Positions 34,314 to 47,352 of a DNA stretch of 64,000 nt are shown here, piece after piece. A model generated the notes under the pieces. It searched no databases, was not told the DNA's origin, and saw nothing but the letters and a program-made list of their open reading frames with translations. The first letter of the stretch is position 1, and the number at the start of each line of letters is the position of its first letter. The position numbers were made by a program, and so were the translations under genes. Source of the DNA: Malania oleifera (taxonomy: Eukaryota; Streptophyta; Magnoliopsida; Santalales; Ximeniaceae); the NCBI RefSeq assembly GCF_029873635.1, contig NC_080417.1:27867682-27931681 (forward strand). The letters are read 5' to 3'.

Positions 34314-34924
34314 GGGGCTGTTTGGTACCACTATTAAAAATTAGAGAAACAAAAACCCGAAACAAAAACTAAAAATTAGAAACCAACAACCTGTTTAATT
34401 AACATTTATAAAACTAATACAAATTAAAAACTTAATTAAAAAATGTTCATTTTCATCTTTAAATCAAATAATATTATAAAGATATTAAAATAATAAAATT
34501 ACAAATAATACACATTAAAAAATTACTTAAATAAAAACAAAATTTATTATAATTATTTAACTTAATTGTTTTACTTTCAAATTTTACTTTACAATAAAAA
34601 TTCTATTGGACATGACAATTGAAAAATAGTGAAAGTATTTTATAATTGACTTTATTATTATTTTTTGAAATTTATGTATAATTAATTATATTTAAATTGA
34701 TATGACCATTTAATTTTGATTTTAATTTAAAAGTGTATAAAATGAATAATTTAATTCAAAAAAATTATTTCTGAATATTAAAATTTCTGACAACAAATTG
34801 CAAAAACAACTGAAAACCGGCAACGGAAACAGAAACCGACAACATAAGCAACCGCATTTCTATAATCAGTTCCTTCATTGTGGACAAATAGAGACAAAAA
34901 ACAGCAACAATACCAAACAAGCCC
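34314..34924. mobile_element. Tourist/PIF-type MITE
   Basis: A 611-bp AT-rich element with termini GGGGCTGTTTGGTACC and (reverse complement of the right end) GGGCTTGTTTGGTATTG, flanked by TAA at 34311-34313 and 34925-34927. A 3-bp TTA/TAA duplication and GGC/GTTTGGT ends fit PIF/Harbinger-derived MITEs. It has no coding capacity. Confidence 0.7.
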
Positions 34925-37748
34925 TAAGTTCCTTCGAAACAAAACAAAAATAAAAACAACCACAACATACTTTTGAAAGAACAAAGAAGTAAGGCTAGAA
35001 CAGAATAAAATACATAAAGACAAAAATAAAATAACATTTAGTAGAAAGAATCAGCCAGGAACAAACAAAAACAATTCATAAATAAAAGAGGCTTCATACC
35101 TTTCCCAAAAAACTGTATGAAAATTTGGAAACAGAGTTTTGCTTCGCAAAACCCTTGATAATATAAGTTGTTTGTGTTTTCCATGCCTAATCTAGAACAT
35201 AAAGAGAACAAACAAAATCAACACGTTGCAAGCAATGCAAAAAAGATAAATAAATAAATAAAGTTCCTACAACACAGCAAATAACATTTACAGCAAAACC
35301 AAACAAAAAAAACGAAGACATCTCATATTGGTTAACTACTAGTTTGTAGTGGGCTCTCGCCGAACTACGTCAAAAAGGAACAGGATATTGTAAAAGGACC
35401 ATTCAAACACCAACAAATTGCAGATCATCCCAACCACTAGTTTTTCTTTCAGTCACATATCAATAAAGAAATAAGGAACTGAATCCCAATAATTCCATCT
35501 AATAGACTAAATAAAAGAATAATAGAAATGGGAAAAATACCCGCAACAAATGCACAAATTATATAAGAATCCTCAAACATATCTGGAAACCAAGAAATAT
35601 GCATGAAACTAATATAGAAGATAGGCATACACGACTGCAAATACATCCTTGGAAGATACTGGCCCAAACAGAGCATGAGTTACCCCTGCAGAATGAAGGC
35701 AGCAAATAAAAATCCCACGTGGTTTGAATAAAGGAAAATCTGGGTCAAACTCAAACAATGTCACCCATGACAAAAAGAACATAGGAAAGAAAGAACTCAG
35801 ATTACAAAAATTGATACTTCAAAATCAGCAAGAAAGTAGGAACCAATTCCACATAAGAAGAATTAAACCAAATTCTTAGAACATGACAGCATTACTGTAA
35901 AAAAATAAGAAGTATATGAGATTTCTGCCCAACAAACAATAGAAAATCTTCCATATGCACAAATGAGTAGCCACAGCTCCTATGTAAGCTGACATCTAAA
36001 TTTCAATTCATTAATAACCAACACAATAATAACACTCTTAAAATACAAAATCATAAATATAAAAATACCAACCCAGCTGTTTTTAATCCCCAACATATTT
36101 TTTTGTAATTATGCTAACCCACACTAACTTCAAATTTTAATATGAGAAGATCCAACACAAAAAGGTAAGCAGAAGAAAATTAATTAATAACATAGAAATG
36201 TTATATTTCCTGGAGAATAAAGTGAAGAAATACTAAGGCATATTCAGTACATTGAAAATATAATTTAAACTTATTTTCCTTTCACATCACTTTGCACAAT
36301 AGTTCATTCATAAACTATCTCATCATGACCCAAATTCAGCAATGAAATATAAAACTCCCCAAATCAATAGTCAAGAGTTCAAAGGATAAAAGCAATAAGC
36401 TGGACTTCAAGCAAAGAACCTGAATTTTATTAACAAAAATATGTTTGAAAATTCCACTGAAGAGTAAGAAGTCACAAACACAATTTAACACAAAAGAAAT
36501 AAATAAATAAACCAGACACAGAACTGGCCAGATCAATGTGGAATAAACAACATAAGCTCAGTCCCCCGCTCTGTTGGCAGTAGCATGAAAAACTACATGC
36601 TGCATATCAGCCAAATTGGAAAATACATCAAATAGAAGCTTCCTTAATCCTTGCACTGCATATTCACCAGAGTAAACTCCCTCAACACGGTTGTGAACAG
36701 TCAGCATGAGATAATCAATGTTGAATAATGGGTTTCTACTCATAATCACGATCAACAAACATCATCTAATGCAGGCTCCTCTAGGTGTGGGTGACTGCCA
36801 TGGAAACTGAATTCATGGCAGTTCAGATGTCATTATCCCCTTTTAGAATACTCCTTAGCCTCCCTTTGATTCTGTCAATCTTCTAGGAGTCCTCCATCGA
36901 CAAACCCAAATCGCAATCTATGACATAAATAAGAGATGCGAATCGACCATTGATGCAAGCCCATTCTCTGGCCTCAACCACATCGCTATATACCCGCGGG
37001 TACTACTGCAGCATGGAGAAGTAGATTACTAAAAGTAAGGATTAACCTCCTCCTTGTCTTGATGACCACCAAAAACAATGGCCCGAGAACCCTGCCGAGC
37101 TCCCCAATGTAAGAATGAACCATAAGCTGGAAGATTAGAAGCCCAAAAGACACCCTCCAATCACAGCTCCTACCCCTTCCAACGTCAAGACAATCACATC
37201 AAGTCCCACCTAATACAACCAACCAAACACACAAATGCCCTTTCTTCCTCCGCATGAAAATAAAATCTCCAGATATGGAATCACTGACCCCTCTATCAAG
37301 CTCCAACGCCCACCTACTCCACAGCGAAATTGTCAATCAAAATCAAACCAAGGCCACACTCAAGCGCAGACCACTTTGCTCCAAGACCCATGCGGAAGTC
37401 ACATGCCCCCAACTACCCAAAGGCTACGGACACAGGAGCTCCATCAGGCAGAAGACCACGTCCCCCAAATCCCTCACAAAACTGACGTGACAGAAACACG
37501 CATCAATACTAGATGCAAAAAAGTTCAAAAATTTAGTATAGATAATCCCACCAGAGAGGCTACTCCGCTGAATCCGAACTGATGGACCAATTAATAATAA
37601 TCTTTTCCCACTCATCTAGCCATAACCTATAAAGGCAAATATTTAAATGCTGCTGTTGATCACATCTTCTCAAAGCAATCATATCAGTATTCCCAACAGG
37701 ATTACCTGAGAACCATGCAAAATCTTGTGATGCTTAGGGTCTTAAGTG
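34925..37748. other. Intergenic DNA 3' of the PPR gene
   Basis: No gene is supported. 34930-36560 is AT-rich with adenine-rich runs. 36760-37640 is less AT-rich and has a 115-codon plus-strand frame (37235-37582, start MPFLPPHENKISRYG) and shorter minus-strand frames, none recognised. Its composition is compatible with a decayed LINE or the 3' untranslated part of a transcript, but I see no reverse transcriptase motif. Confidence 0.35.
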
Positions 37749-40700
37749 CTACATCAAGACCGTATCCCCAGCAAATAGAAGGTTGCAAATCTTTTCATCC
37801 ATGGGAACAACATTCTGGGAATGAACACTATTTCGCAAACTCTTTCTTTCTTTTCTGAAAGTATCCGTTCCACAAACCCTGCCACATTTTTCAAGACCAG
37901 CTAATAGCACACTGTATGTGCCTAATGCGGGATGGATCCCTTTGCCCTGCATGGCCTTGAATATTTGAAGTCCTTTGTCAAAACACCCAACAAAGAAGTA
38001 GGCACCAATCAAAGCAGTGTAAGTGGAAGTGCATTTCTGTTCCTCAGGCAATAAATTAAATATCGCTTCAGCAGACCCAGTCCTCCTAGCACACCCAAGC
38101 CTATAAATCAGAAGAGCACCCAGATAAATTCCAAGAGAAAGTCCAGCCCTAACCATTTCCTCAACAATCTCCACAACCTTTGGAAATGAATTGGTTCTTA
38201 GGAAAACACCTACTAAGGCAATATATGCAGTTTTCTCAATATTTATGCTCATTTTTACACCATATTCAAAGCACAACAACGCACCATTTGGTCTGCAATG
38301 AGCACAATTCAACATAATGATGTCAGAGACAATTGCAGTTTCCAATTTTATTTTCCTATTAACCATCTCAGTAAGTAAGTGATCGATGACAGCAAATTTC
38401 TGCTTTGTCAAGAGACCTTTTACAAGTTCTATATCTACATAGTTATTGTAATCAGAGGCAGTTGCTCCAGATTTAACCATCCCCTCCTCACTGATGCATC
38501 TACAATGAGGATTAACACGCCTGAGGAGAACATCACTGACACCCGCAATTTTTAAAGTTTCATGTGCTTGCAAGTATATAGGGTAGCGTAGGACAAGGGA
38601 ATTATCTTTCATATACTGAAGAATTTGAGTCAATGCCCATATCTCCCCAGCTTTGCAACATTTCTCGACCAAAATATTACAAGTAGCTTTATCAGGTTGT
38701 ACGCCAGCTTCTTGCATTTTGCTAAAAATCTCAAGAACTGCTTTGTATTTGCCTGGAACCAGTAAAAAAAGGCATCATTTTCCTCTCCACACAACCTTAG
38801 GCTCCGTTTGGAACTCTAGAAAATATTAGAGAAACGAAAGGAAAATATCAAAGAATCCACATTTTCATGTTTGGTTATCAAGTGGAAAGTAAAAAATATA
38901 TCAAATATATGAACAAAAAATTTTGCTTTCATTATATAGAAGAGATTTACATAGTTGTTGCCTTATTTTCAGCACTTAAATGCTGCCAGATTTTCTGCAC
39001 TATTTACAGCCTAATCAGCATTGTTTACAGCCTAATTGTTGGCTTTTCTAGGTTTCATCCCATTTTGATAATGATAAACCAAGGCATCTAATTGTGCTAC
39101 TAAGTATATTTACAGGGATTAAGGTATTAAGCACAATAACATACGTAAATTGGAAAGCCATGAAGCGTACAAGACGATGATAATTGGCTATGAACATGGA
39201 GCATATTAAGATCAAGCTTGAAGACTATAAAGATATTTATGGAGCTCATGAAGTCCGAGCTTGAAGAATTTAAAGAAATTATTTCATGTATTTTGTAAAT
39301 ATGACCTATGTAAGTACACTTTCATTGATTATGTGAAAAAACTCATAGGTGACCTTAGTTGGACCTTAGGCACTTTATATTCCATTGAAAATCATTTTTA
39401 AGATGTGCAAAAATTGTTTTAAAGTGTTGAAAATTATTTTACAAATGTGCAAAAGTTATTTCATAGTGTTAAAATCACTTTTGGAATGAAAACCCCAAAA
39501 CAAGTTTTTCAAAATTCCCTTCATGTTTCTGCCGCCGCATTGATGAGCAATTTTCTCAATTAATCAGTTCTCATATTAAAAAATATTTAACATGAAAGTT
39601 GTGAGATTTTCTCTTAACTTTCTTTTAATACCAAGAACATCCCGTTTGGAATTTTCTAGAAAAAGCTATGCCCAAAATACTGAAGGGTGCCTCCAGGGGA
39701 AAACCCAAAATCCAGCTAACTGAACCCTTGGCTTGGTCGACTGGACCTCTCAGGAAAAGCGACGTAACGGATGGAAAACAGCTAGTTTTCAAAATAAACA
39801 ATTATTTTTTCAACCCCCAACGGTCATAAAATGGCTAGTGGGCCATTTTGGTTATAAATACAAGGTTTCTAACTTGTTTTAATAAGGAGAAAAAAGAGAG
39901 ATACACATCTATCATTCAAATCCAAGTTTTTGTTCCTTTGTTGTAAATCTTTCTCAAGCACTTTGCAATTTCTTTGTTTATCCTTCAAGTGCTCACCTTC
40001 TAGAGTCCTCCTTTAAGCTTCATTCATATTCATTTGGGAGTGTATTAGATTTGTGTTTCAATTGTACTCATTCACTCAATCAAGGAGCATTCATTGTACA
40101 ACTTCTATTTTTTCTTTCCACGAACGACAATTCAGGTGTGAATCGTGCCAAGCAAGGGGATATTACTTGGAGAGGTATCTTCGCCTACAAGGAAGGATTG
40201 TAAAGGCATCTCCGCCAGTAAGGAGGGATTGTAAAGGCGTCTCCGCCGAGTGAGAGAGGGAGGTGGCTCCGCCTATTGAAAGGAGTGGATAGTGAAATCC
40301 TCAAGTGGTTTTCTTGAGGCAAGAACGTAGGCGGGTATAACCGAACCTTGTAAAATCTGGGTTTTATTTTCTCTTCCCTATACTATTTTATTTCCGCACA
40401 CTTACTTTTATACATTTTAGGATTGCCTTTACATACTTAGAACACGAGCATAAACTGAATTTATATTTGTTGTGAATATTGATTGGATTTGCATTGATGA
40501 TTATGGTTAAAATTGTTTAAGAATTTGCCTAAATTTTTTAAATACCCCATTCAGCCCCCCTCTTGGGATTACATCATTTCTAACATAATTGCCTGAATTA
40601 TCTCCGTTAACATCCCCCCTCAAATTGATGTTGGTAAATCAAGAAGCATCAATTTGTCAACCAAGAACTGATGCCGGTGTCGAGAAAGAGCTTTAATGAA

Positions 40701-43700
40701 TATGTCTGCAGTTTGACATTCGGTGGAAATGTGAGGAAGAGTAAACACTCGTTTGTCCAAGGATTCATGTATGGAATGGCAATCGACTTCGATATGTTTC
40801 GTACACTCATGGACGACAGGATTAGCGGCGATTTGAATAGCACTAGTATTATCAGCATGAAGAGGAGGAGAACGAAGCTAAGAAAAACCAAGTTCACACA
40901 ATAACCCATGAAGCCATGTGATCTCATAGCATGCGGAAGACATAGCATGATACTCAGACTTGGTGGAGGACTTGGAAACTCTGTCTTGCTTCTTACTCTT
41001 CCAAGAAACGAGTGCATTGCCTAAGAACATGCACTAGCCAATAACAGAGCGATGAGTATCCACACATCCGGCCCAATCAGCATCACTATAACCCCACCAA
41101 GTGTAAGAAAGATTCCTTAGGAAAGAACAACCCGCGTGTAGAGGTTCCCTTCAGATATCGGATAATGCGGCGAACAGCGGCTAAATAAAGATGTCGGGGA
41201 GCCTGCATAAATTGGCTGACTTGCTGCACAGCAAAAGAAATATCAGGACGAGTAATCGTTATGTAGTTCAAACTCCCAACAAGCTGCCAATACAAGGATG
41301 GATCTAATAGAAAATCGCCTTCCTCTTGATGAAGCTTAAGATTTACCTCCAAGGGAGTAAGAACAAAATTACCCAATTGGAGACCAGCCAATGAAATCAC
41401 TTCCTACGTGTATTTGTGTTGGTGTAACAACATACCAATCAGAGTAAGCTGCACCTCAAGGCCAAGAAAGTACTGCAAGAGACCAAAATCTTTCATGTGA
41501 AAAGAGGCCTTGAGATGTTGTAATTGCTTAACTCAGTATCAAAGCCAGTAATTACAATGTCATCAACATATACCAAAAGCAATATAATTCCTCCAGAAGT
41601 CTTGCGAAGAAAGAGAGAGGAATCAAACTGACTTGGAGTAAAATGAAAAGCAAGCAAGGTAGAGCGAAATTTATCAAACCATGCACGTTGAGCCTGTTTC
41701 AGTCCATACAAGGATCAGCGTAACCAACAAAACCTCTGAGGAAGGTGTAGCAAACATGCCGGGAGGTGGAGACATATAGATTTCTTCCTTCAAATCCCCA
41801 TGTAGAAAAGCATTCTTCACATCCATCTTCTGGAGAGACCACCCCTGCAACACAGCAAGTGCCGAGAAAATCCGCACAGTAGTCATTTTGGCAACAAGTG
41901 CAAAGGTCTCTTCATAATCAATACCATACTCCTATCGGTTCCCAAGAGCCACGAGACGGGCCTTATATTTGTCCAGTGATCCATCAAACCAATACTTGAG
42001 TACACCCATTTACAACCAATAGGTTTTACACCAAAGGGACAAGTCACAAGATCCCAAGTGTGAATATCTTGTAGAGCTTGGATTTCTTCTTGCATGGCCT
42101 GCTACCAACATGCTTGGGTGGCTACTTAGGTATATGAATGAGGAACAGAAACAGTGTCGAGAGTGGCACTGAGGTATAAGGAAAACCATACCTATGCAGT
42201 GGATGTGTAACCTGAGTGGAGGGCCGAGGAACCGCAAAATCAGATGACGGATAAGTGTCTAGAAGGGGCGTTGAAGAAGAAGGAGGACGTCGATGATACA
42301 CCACACTTGGTTTAAATCGCTCTATAGAAGAAGACACGTCATCAAAAGCGGGAAGAATAGTAATAGAAGTATCACAAATAACCTGAAACTGAAATAAATA
42401 TTGATTTTCGAAGAAAATCACATTCCGAGAGATCCGATATTTTTTTGCATGATCATCATAACAAATAATTCCTTTTTGGGTAGGACTACATCCCATAAAG
42501 GCACACGTGACAGATTGGGCAGCAAGCTTGTGACACTCAACAAGTGGTAGATGAACAAAACAGACACACCCAAAAGTATGAAAGGATTGATACTCAAGAG
42601 ATATGCCAAATAATCAAAAATAGGGAGAATCATAATTTAGAGTGGCAATATGCAAACGATTGATCAAATAGATAGCAATAGATAAAGCTTCTACCCAGAA
42701 CTTAGAAGGTACAGAAGAATCAATCAACAAAGTATAGACGAAATCCAATAGATGACGATTCTTACGCTCAGTGACTCCATGTTGTTGAGGGGTATAAGGA
42801 CAAGAATGCTAGGAAAGCCGCACTCGACAATCTTTGATGATATGGCCTTCTTTCTTACAGTAGTTACAAACTTTCTTAGGACAGTTATGAGCAATATGAC
42901 CAAACTCTTTGCAACTGAAACACCGCAACTTGTTCCTCCCTCTCCCTTGTGTTGCATATGCTACATTCACAGCCTCAGAAAATACCTTCTCAGAAGTCAT
43001 ACCCATACGAGTGGATGACCGTTGTTCTTCACGCAATAAATCTCCCAAACAAATATCCAAAGAAGGAACCGGATTACGGTTCAATAAACTGGCTCGAACA
43101 ACAAAGATTGGTCACAAAGTGAGACTCAATCATCCCCAAAAGCCAAGAGATCACCTTAGCATCCTTGACCTCCCATTGTGCAAATTCCTTTTCATGAATA
43201 GGAACTTGAGTAGAACTATCAATATGATTTGATAATTTGTTCCCTTTCAAGAACATTTTAAATTGGAATTCTCACGTAGAAAAATTCTTTCTAGTAAATT
43301 GAACAATAGTATTTTCAATAGACATGATGAAAAGCACTAAAAAAAAAAGCCCAAGAGTCAACCAAATAAATGACAAGTCAAACTCAAATCAGGTACAAAT
43401 CCAAATAATAAGAGGTCCACAGACACAACTAGATTACAAAAGCCCAGAAGAAATTTAAAAAATAAAAATAAAAAAAAATAACCCAGATCAAACACGGATG
43501 CCTAACTCAAAATACCTGCCCTGTGTGAAAAATGACACAGCAGAGGAAGAAACATAGCACCTTCATCGATCAATCCAGGAGGAGTCGAAGCTGCTGACCA
43601 CCACAGAAACTGCTGACAGCCACAAAGATGTGCAGCCACCATGAGAAAAAAACACCGAGATGAGTAGCCCGCAACGAAGGACAGCGTGCGCAACTAAAAA

Positions 43701-46700
43701 AAAATTCGAGCAGCCCCAAACGAAACTCAAAACCACCAAAGTGGACACCACAGAGAAGGCTGACACCCACGAAAAGCAAGAAAGAACTTGCTGAAACCAA
43801 GAGGGAAAAAAAACAGTGATGAGAATCGCACCTAGTGATTAAGACCAAAACGACAAAATCAGAAGAGGGGCTCTGATACCATGTTAATTTTGGTTTGAAT
43901 CCCCATTCCATTAGGTTTGCTTTCATCATATAGAAGAGATTTACATAGTTGTTGCCTGATTTTCAGCACTTAAATGCTGCCAGATTTTCAGCATTATTTA
44001 CAGCCTAATTGCCTGAATTATCTCCGTTAACAAATATAACAAAAATGGGTTAGAGTCCTCAAATCAAGGATGTGGACATCAACAAGTGCAGAAAATATTC
44101 TGCATAACAGCAGGCATATGCAGCAGAAATATATTAGTTTAAATTACTTTGAAACTACATCCAACCTAATTTTTTAGAAACAAAACAAACTGGCATTATA
44201 AAAGTCGATTATTTATAGAACCAGATACACCAGGCACTCTGACAAGATAGTGCCAGTGACAAAACACTAGAAAGCAATCCAAGAAATACAAACATACGGA
44301 GTAACGAAACTTTGAGAAGAAGAATGAATGTTCCACGTAAGTAACACTCCAGTGATTATGAGCACTAGCAGGCAAATTAATTCAGATGATAGACATATGA
44401 CACACCATGGATCAGATGTAAAATAGCGGAAAAGTTAGCAACAAATGGAAACTAGCATGAAAAGGGAGCATCTGGCTCCAATATACAGGGCGTCAGCAAG
44501 TACTTCCATGATTTTATCTGCAGCAATGCAGTCCAGGACACCATCTATTCACATTCTATCAAAAGAAAACATGAACAGTAGCAAAGTAAGACAAGGTTTT
44601 AAATAGCAGTAGTGGCAGCTTAGTGCAACAGTAATGTGTGTAGCGGGAAGAGGGAGCAGTGAATGTTACATAATGGGAAGCGGGTACAATGGCCATGATT
44701 TTTTATCAAGCACAGACAACCTTACGTATATTAATATATTTGCATAATTTAAGCTTTTAGCCCTTCTTACAAAGAGTTTTAGCGTATTTTGAATTCTTTA
44801 GTTCAACTAAGTTGTTTGGCAAGGGCAACAAATTTACATTTGTTTTAAACCGCTATTGACAGAAAAATGGTGTGTGCATGTCTATGTGTGTTTTTCTACT
44901 TTTTCATTATTCTTATGTGTGATAAATTAATAAATAAAACAAAATACATTATACACTCCATTAATCTAATAGACACATAAGACATGAATAATACAAATTT
45001 ACAATAAACTAAAGAAGTTCTATTATTTTATCTGTTTAAGTAATAAAAAAAAATTTTAACTTGAACACGACAAAAACTAGAAAAGAAAAGAAAGTTGAAA
45101 TTGAAAAATAAATAACAAATATATCAAATTAATAATATCAGAAAAATAAAATATTTTCTTAACAAATTAGTGCTATCAAATAGTTAATTAATGCATCTCT
45201 TGTAAGTATTTTTTTTATAAAAAAAAAAAAGTAAATTTTGTATCATTATCATCCTCACTATAATCCTTTTTCCCCCTCTCTTCACATAGTATATTGAAAA
45301 TGATTTATGAAAGAAAGGAAAAAACAAAAGTGAGTAGAAAAAATAAAAAAATATTTTTTCCTGTAACAGTCCAGTATCAATTAATTCAAAGGCTGTAGCG
45401 GCATTTATGTAATGGTCACAGCCCATAACGTCCACGACTACCGTGATTTTTCTTCCCACCAATTTTGAAGCATGTAACAGTATCAAGAACCCAGAAAACC
45501 ATTAGATAACAGTAGTGACTGCTATTTAAAACCATGACCTAATACTCAAGCTTGTACCAGCCACATCTTGTCAACATTCCCTAGCACAGGTCAATAACCA
45601 CAAGAATGCAAGTCTGAAATGAAACCAGCACTGTAATAAAAAAAAAGTTACACAAGGGCAGTGGGGATGCCATTTTTTATTGTAAAGGAATCAATACATC
45701 CTGACATTAGTTCACAACACACAAGCAAGGCCCAATGAGCTTGATCAAGTGATTATCTTGTCATTGAAGGTTCTTAGCCTGATTTGACATGACTTGAAAC
45801 TTGAAAGTGCCATGAAATGATTCGGAATGCATGTTAAGAGACTATCAAAGATAAATTATTGAATTAGGGCATGTTGCAAAAGATATTCTATATACTTCTA
45901 TACAAAATGCTCCAAGTATTACACCAGTTCTACATCACTAAAAGTTGTGTGCACTTTTGAGTGATGGAGTGTAAGTGATGGAGAACCATCAATGGAGAAC
46001 TTTAGATGCTTTGTATCTATTGCATTAAAAATTAGAACTTTTATTTTAGTTTGGAAAAGTTCTGGTTATTTTACAAGTTCAGTTACTTTAGGGGTACTTT
46101 GTGCATTCTAACAATTTAATGGTCATTTTTACAATGATTGTTTTAGTTGGAATGTTGGGTTTCTCTCTCTCCCTCCCTCTCTCTTCCTTCTTCCCTTCGC
46201 CCCTATCTGGTTCTCCATTCCATTTCTATTTTCTGTTGTCTTTAGTTTTTGTTGCCTGGCTGTGTCTCCCCTCTTCACCCATCTTCTCTTCCTCCTATTA
46301 CTCTCCCTCAATTCTCTCTTTCTTTCCATTTCCCTAACTGTCCTGTATCTGTAAGTCATTCAACCAAAAAGAGGGAAAAAAAGAAAACAGTATAACCCTG
46401 GCTCATTCATCTCATCCTACAGGCTCTAACAAGAACTCTAATCAGAAGCCAACCTATTGCTGCAAACAAATTTTGAAAGAGGCGCCTGGTATAGGTAAAA
46501 GTATTGCATAAATTAATGTATTGTGCCAAAAAAGGACACAGGCGGAAACAATAGGCATAGCTCACACTCACCAGACCGAGCAAGATACTCCATTAAGACT
46601 GTATAGGTGTAACAATTTGGAGAACATCCAGATTGCAGCATCTCCTTGTAGACATCTGTTGCTTCCTTCACTCTTTTATTATCTAATAGAACCTTCATAT

Positions 46701-47352
46701 AAGCAGTATAAGAAACAACTGTTGGACGACAGCCCGTAGCTTTCATTTCTTTCCATGCCTTCACTGAACCATCAATATCCCCAGAATTGGAAAGCCAATG
46801 CAGAAGTGAAGTGTAAGTCACAGCATCAATCTTTATCCCTTTCTCTTGCATCTGCTGAAAGACAAATTTCATTGATGAAATCCTCCCAGCCTCTCCAAAA
46901 ATATCCAGCATAGTTGTGTAAGTGAACTGATCATGCTTAAAACCTTTCAGCTGTGACGCCCAAATGAAAAACAACCAGGCTTTCTCCATTGGTGGGTGGG
47001 TTTTGAGAACCTGACTGACTGTGTACGAATCCCATTTCACAGAGAGCCTCTCCAGCTGTTCTTGAGCCGAATCCCAAGTAGAATGCCTTAAAATTTTCCA
47101 TATGCTACCAATAGTATCCCTCATATAAGCTTTTGGACCCATATCCTCCCGCTCAATTGGTTTCCCAGATTTCCCCGTCCTTCTACTAAATTGGTGAAAT
47201 TGTTTCTTTGGTTTGAATCGGTGAAGGGAGTGAACACCTCTAATGGAAAGTTTCTGAAGGCCAAAAGACCAATCATTGCAGATGCCCAAGAACCACTTGA
47301 ATTTTCTGATAAATCCAAAGGTGCCATAAGAACTGAACATAAGTAGCCACAA
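37749..47352 (-). CDS. P-class pentatricopeptide repeat (PPR) protein, two exons
   Basis: PPR proteins bind organellar RNA and support its processing or translation. Exon 1 is 46572-47352 and exon 2 is 37749-38752, together 1,785 nt, encoding 594 residues. The donor CTG|GTGAGTG and acceptor TTCCAG|GCAAAT join in phase (one plus two bases) and continue a PPR motif across the junction. The N-terminus ([18 protein letters not shown]) is basic and hydrophobic, fitting organelle targeting. PPR units run from about residue 141: [76 protein letters not shown], with further units in exon 2 ([20 protein letters not shown]). There is no C-terminal E or DYW domain, so an editing enzyme is unlikely. The end ([15 protein letters not shown]) recalls Arabidopsis EMB3111/At2g01390, from memory only. 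Both exons are free of stops. The start could also be Met5. Confidence 0.85.
38795..38921. mobile_element. Left half of a MITE
   Basis: TTA followed by GGCTCCGTTTGGAAC resembles the termini of Tourist-type MITEs. The sequence stops at the edge of the copia LTR and no right terminus is found. It was probably truncated when the copia element arrived or decayed. Confidence 0.4.
39037..40585 (+). repeat. Copia-type solo LTR (H) inside the LTR of element G
   Basis: 1,549 bp from TGTTGGCTTTTC to ATTTCTAACA, flanked by TAAT on both sides and splitting an otherwise continuous LTR sequence. The late block AGGCAAGAACGTAGGCGGGT, GTATAACCGAACC and the end CCCATTCAGCCCCCCTCTTGG are diverged versions of the Sirevirus-like family's landmarks. 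A short element repeats at 40170-40270 (CAGTAAGGAGGGATTGTAAAGGC-like units cut to 20: AAGGAGGGATTGTAAAGGCG). Only one GTCGAC palindrome (39739) is present, unlike LTRs A-D. Confidence 0.8.
40640..42100 (-). pseudogene. Reverse transcriptase and RNase H of copia G
   Basis: Minus-strand frames give RT motifs in order: [20 protein letters not shown] and CKWVYS (41990-42090), [20 protein letters not shown] (about 41800-41865), [15 protein letters not shown] (41670-41711) and [12 protein letters not shown] with the YVDD catalytic box (about 41540-41580). RNase H follows with [19 protein letters not shown] (about 40930-41000) and a HADNTSA-like stretch. Multiple frame changes and stops break it. 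It makes no functional polyprotein. Confidence 0.82.
42100..43325 (-). pseudogene. Copia G gag joined directly to integrase by an internal deletion
   Basis: gag starts at the ATG at 43325 ([17 protein letters not shown]). Its middle is shortened and it resumes at [19 protein letters not shown]. It carries two zinc knuckles in a row, [14 protein letters not shown] and [14 protein letters not shown] (42835-42925). Within about 25 bases after the second knuckle, integrase sequence begins ([17 protein letters not shown] in another frame, about 42740-42800), so protease and the N-terminal part of integrase are missing. Integrase C-terminal segments continue to about 42100 (YSPTQKGY-like [19 protein letters not shown]). 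Confidence 0.8.
44595..45533. mobile_element. Mutator-like or related MITE (M)
   Basis: A 939-bp element with perfect 16-bp terminal inverted repeats GGTTTTAAATAGCAGT. It is related, in opposite orientation, to the element at 59489-60357 (shared segments include the run around CTAATAGACACATAAGACAT and the CCCTCTC/TATTGAAAATGAT region). Internal DNA is AT-rich without transposase. A clear target duplication is not visible here, so superfamily placement leans on the second copy. Confidence 0.65.
45976..46350 (+). repeat. Small solo LTR of the 50.2-53.8 kb element family
   Basis: 375 bp beginning TGATGGAGAACCATCAATGG and ending TGTCCTGTATCT, flanked by GTAAG at 45971-45975 and 46351-46355. It aligns end to end with the LTRs at 50223 and 53248, including the CT-rich second half, but is diverged and slightly shorter. 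A pyrimidine-rich frame at 46101-46337 is not a gene. Confidence 0.78.

Larger units (their letters stand above)
38922..44032 (-). mobile_element. Short-LTR Ty1/copia element (G), minus strand, deleted and interrupted
   Basis: Ends: the 5' LTR is at 43882-44032 (151 bp, TGTTAATTTT to CCGTTAACA on the plus strand). The 3' LTR is at 38922-39036 plus 40586-40612, truncated at its outer end and split by a solo LTR. The polypurine tract (minus strand TTTGAGGGGGGA) adjoins the 3' LTR. The primer-binding site (minus strand TGGTATCAGAGCCCC) adjoins the 5' LTR. Very short LTRs are typical of the Ale/Retrofit-like branch of copia. No target duplication survives. Confidence 0.85.
38753..46571 (-). other. 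7.8-kb intron of the PPR gene, packed with transposons
   Basis: Between a canonical GT donor (46571) and AG acceptor (38753) lie a half MITE at about 38795-38921, a copia element (38922-44032) with a nested solo LTR, a Mutator-like MITE (44595-45533) and a small solo LTR (45976-46350). All lie between the two exons, so splicing must remove them for the PPR protein to be made. Unassigned intron DNA remains at 44033-44594 and 45534-45975. Confidence 0.8.

Noticed and set aside
37235-37582. A 115-codon plus-strand gene 3' of the PPR gene
   Set aside because: No recognisable domain, an overlapping alternative frame of similar length, and no promoter or splice context.
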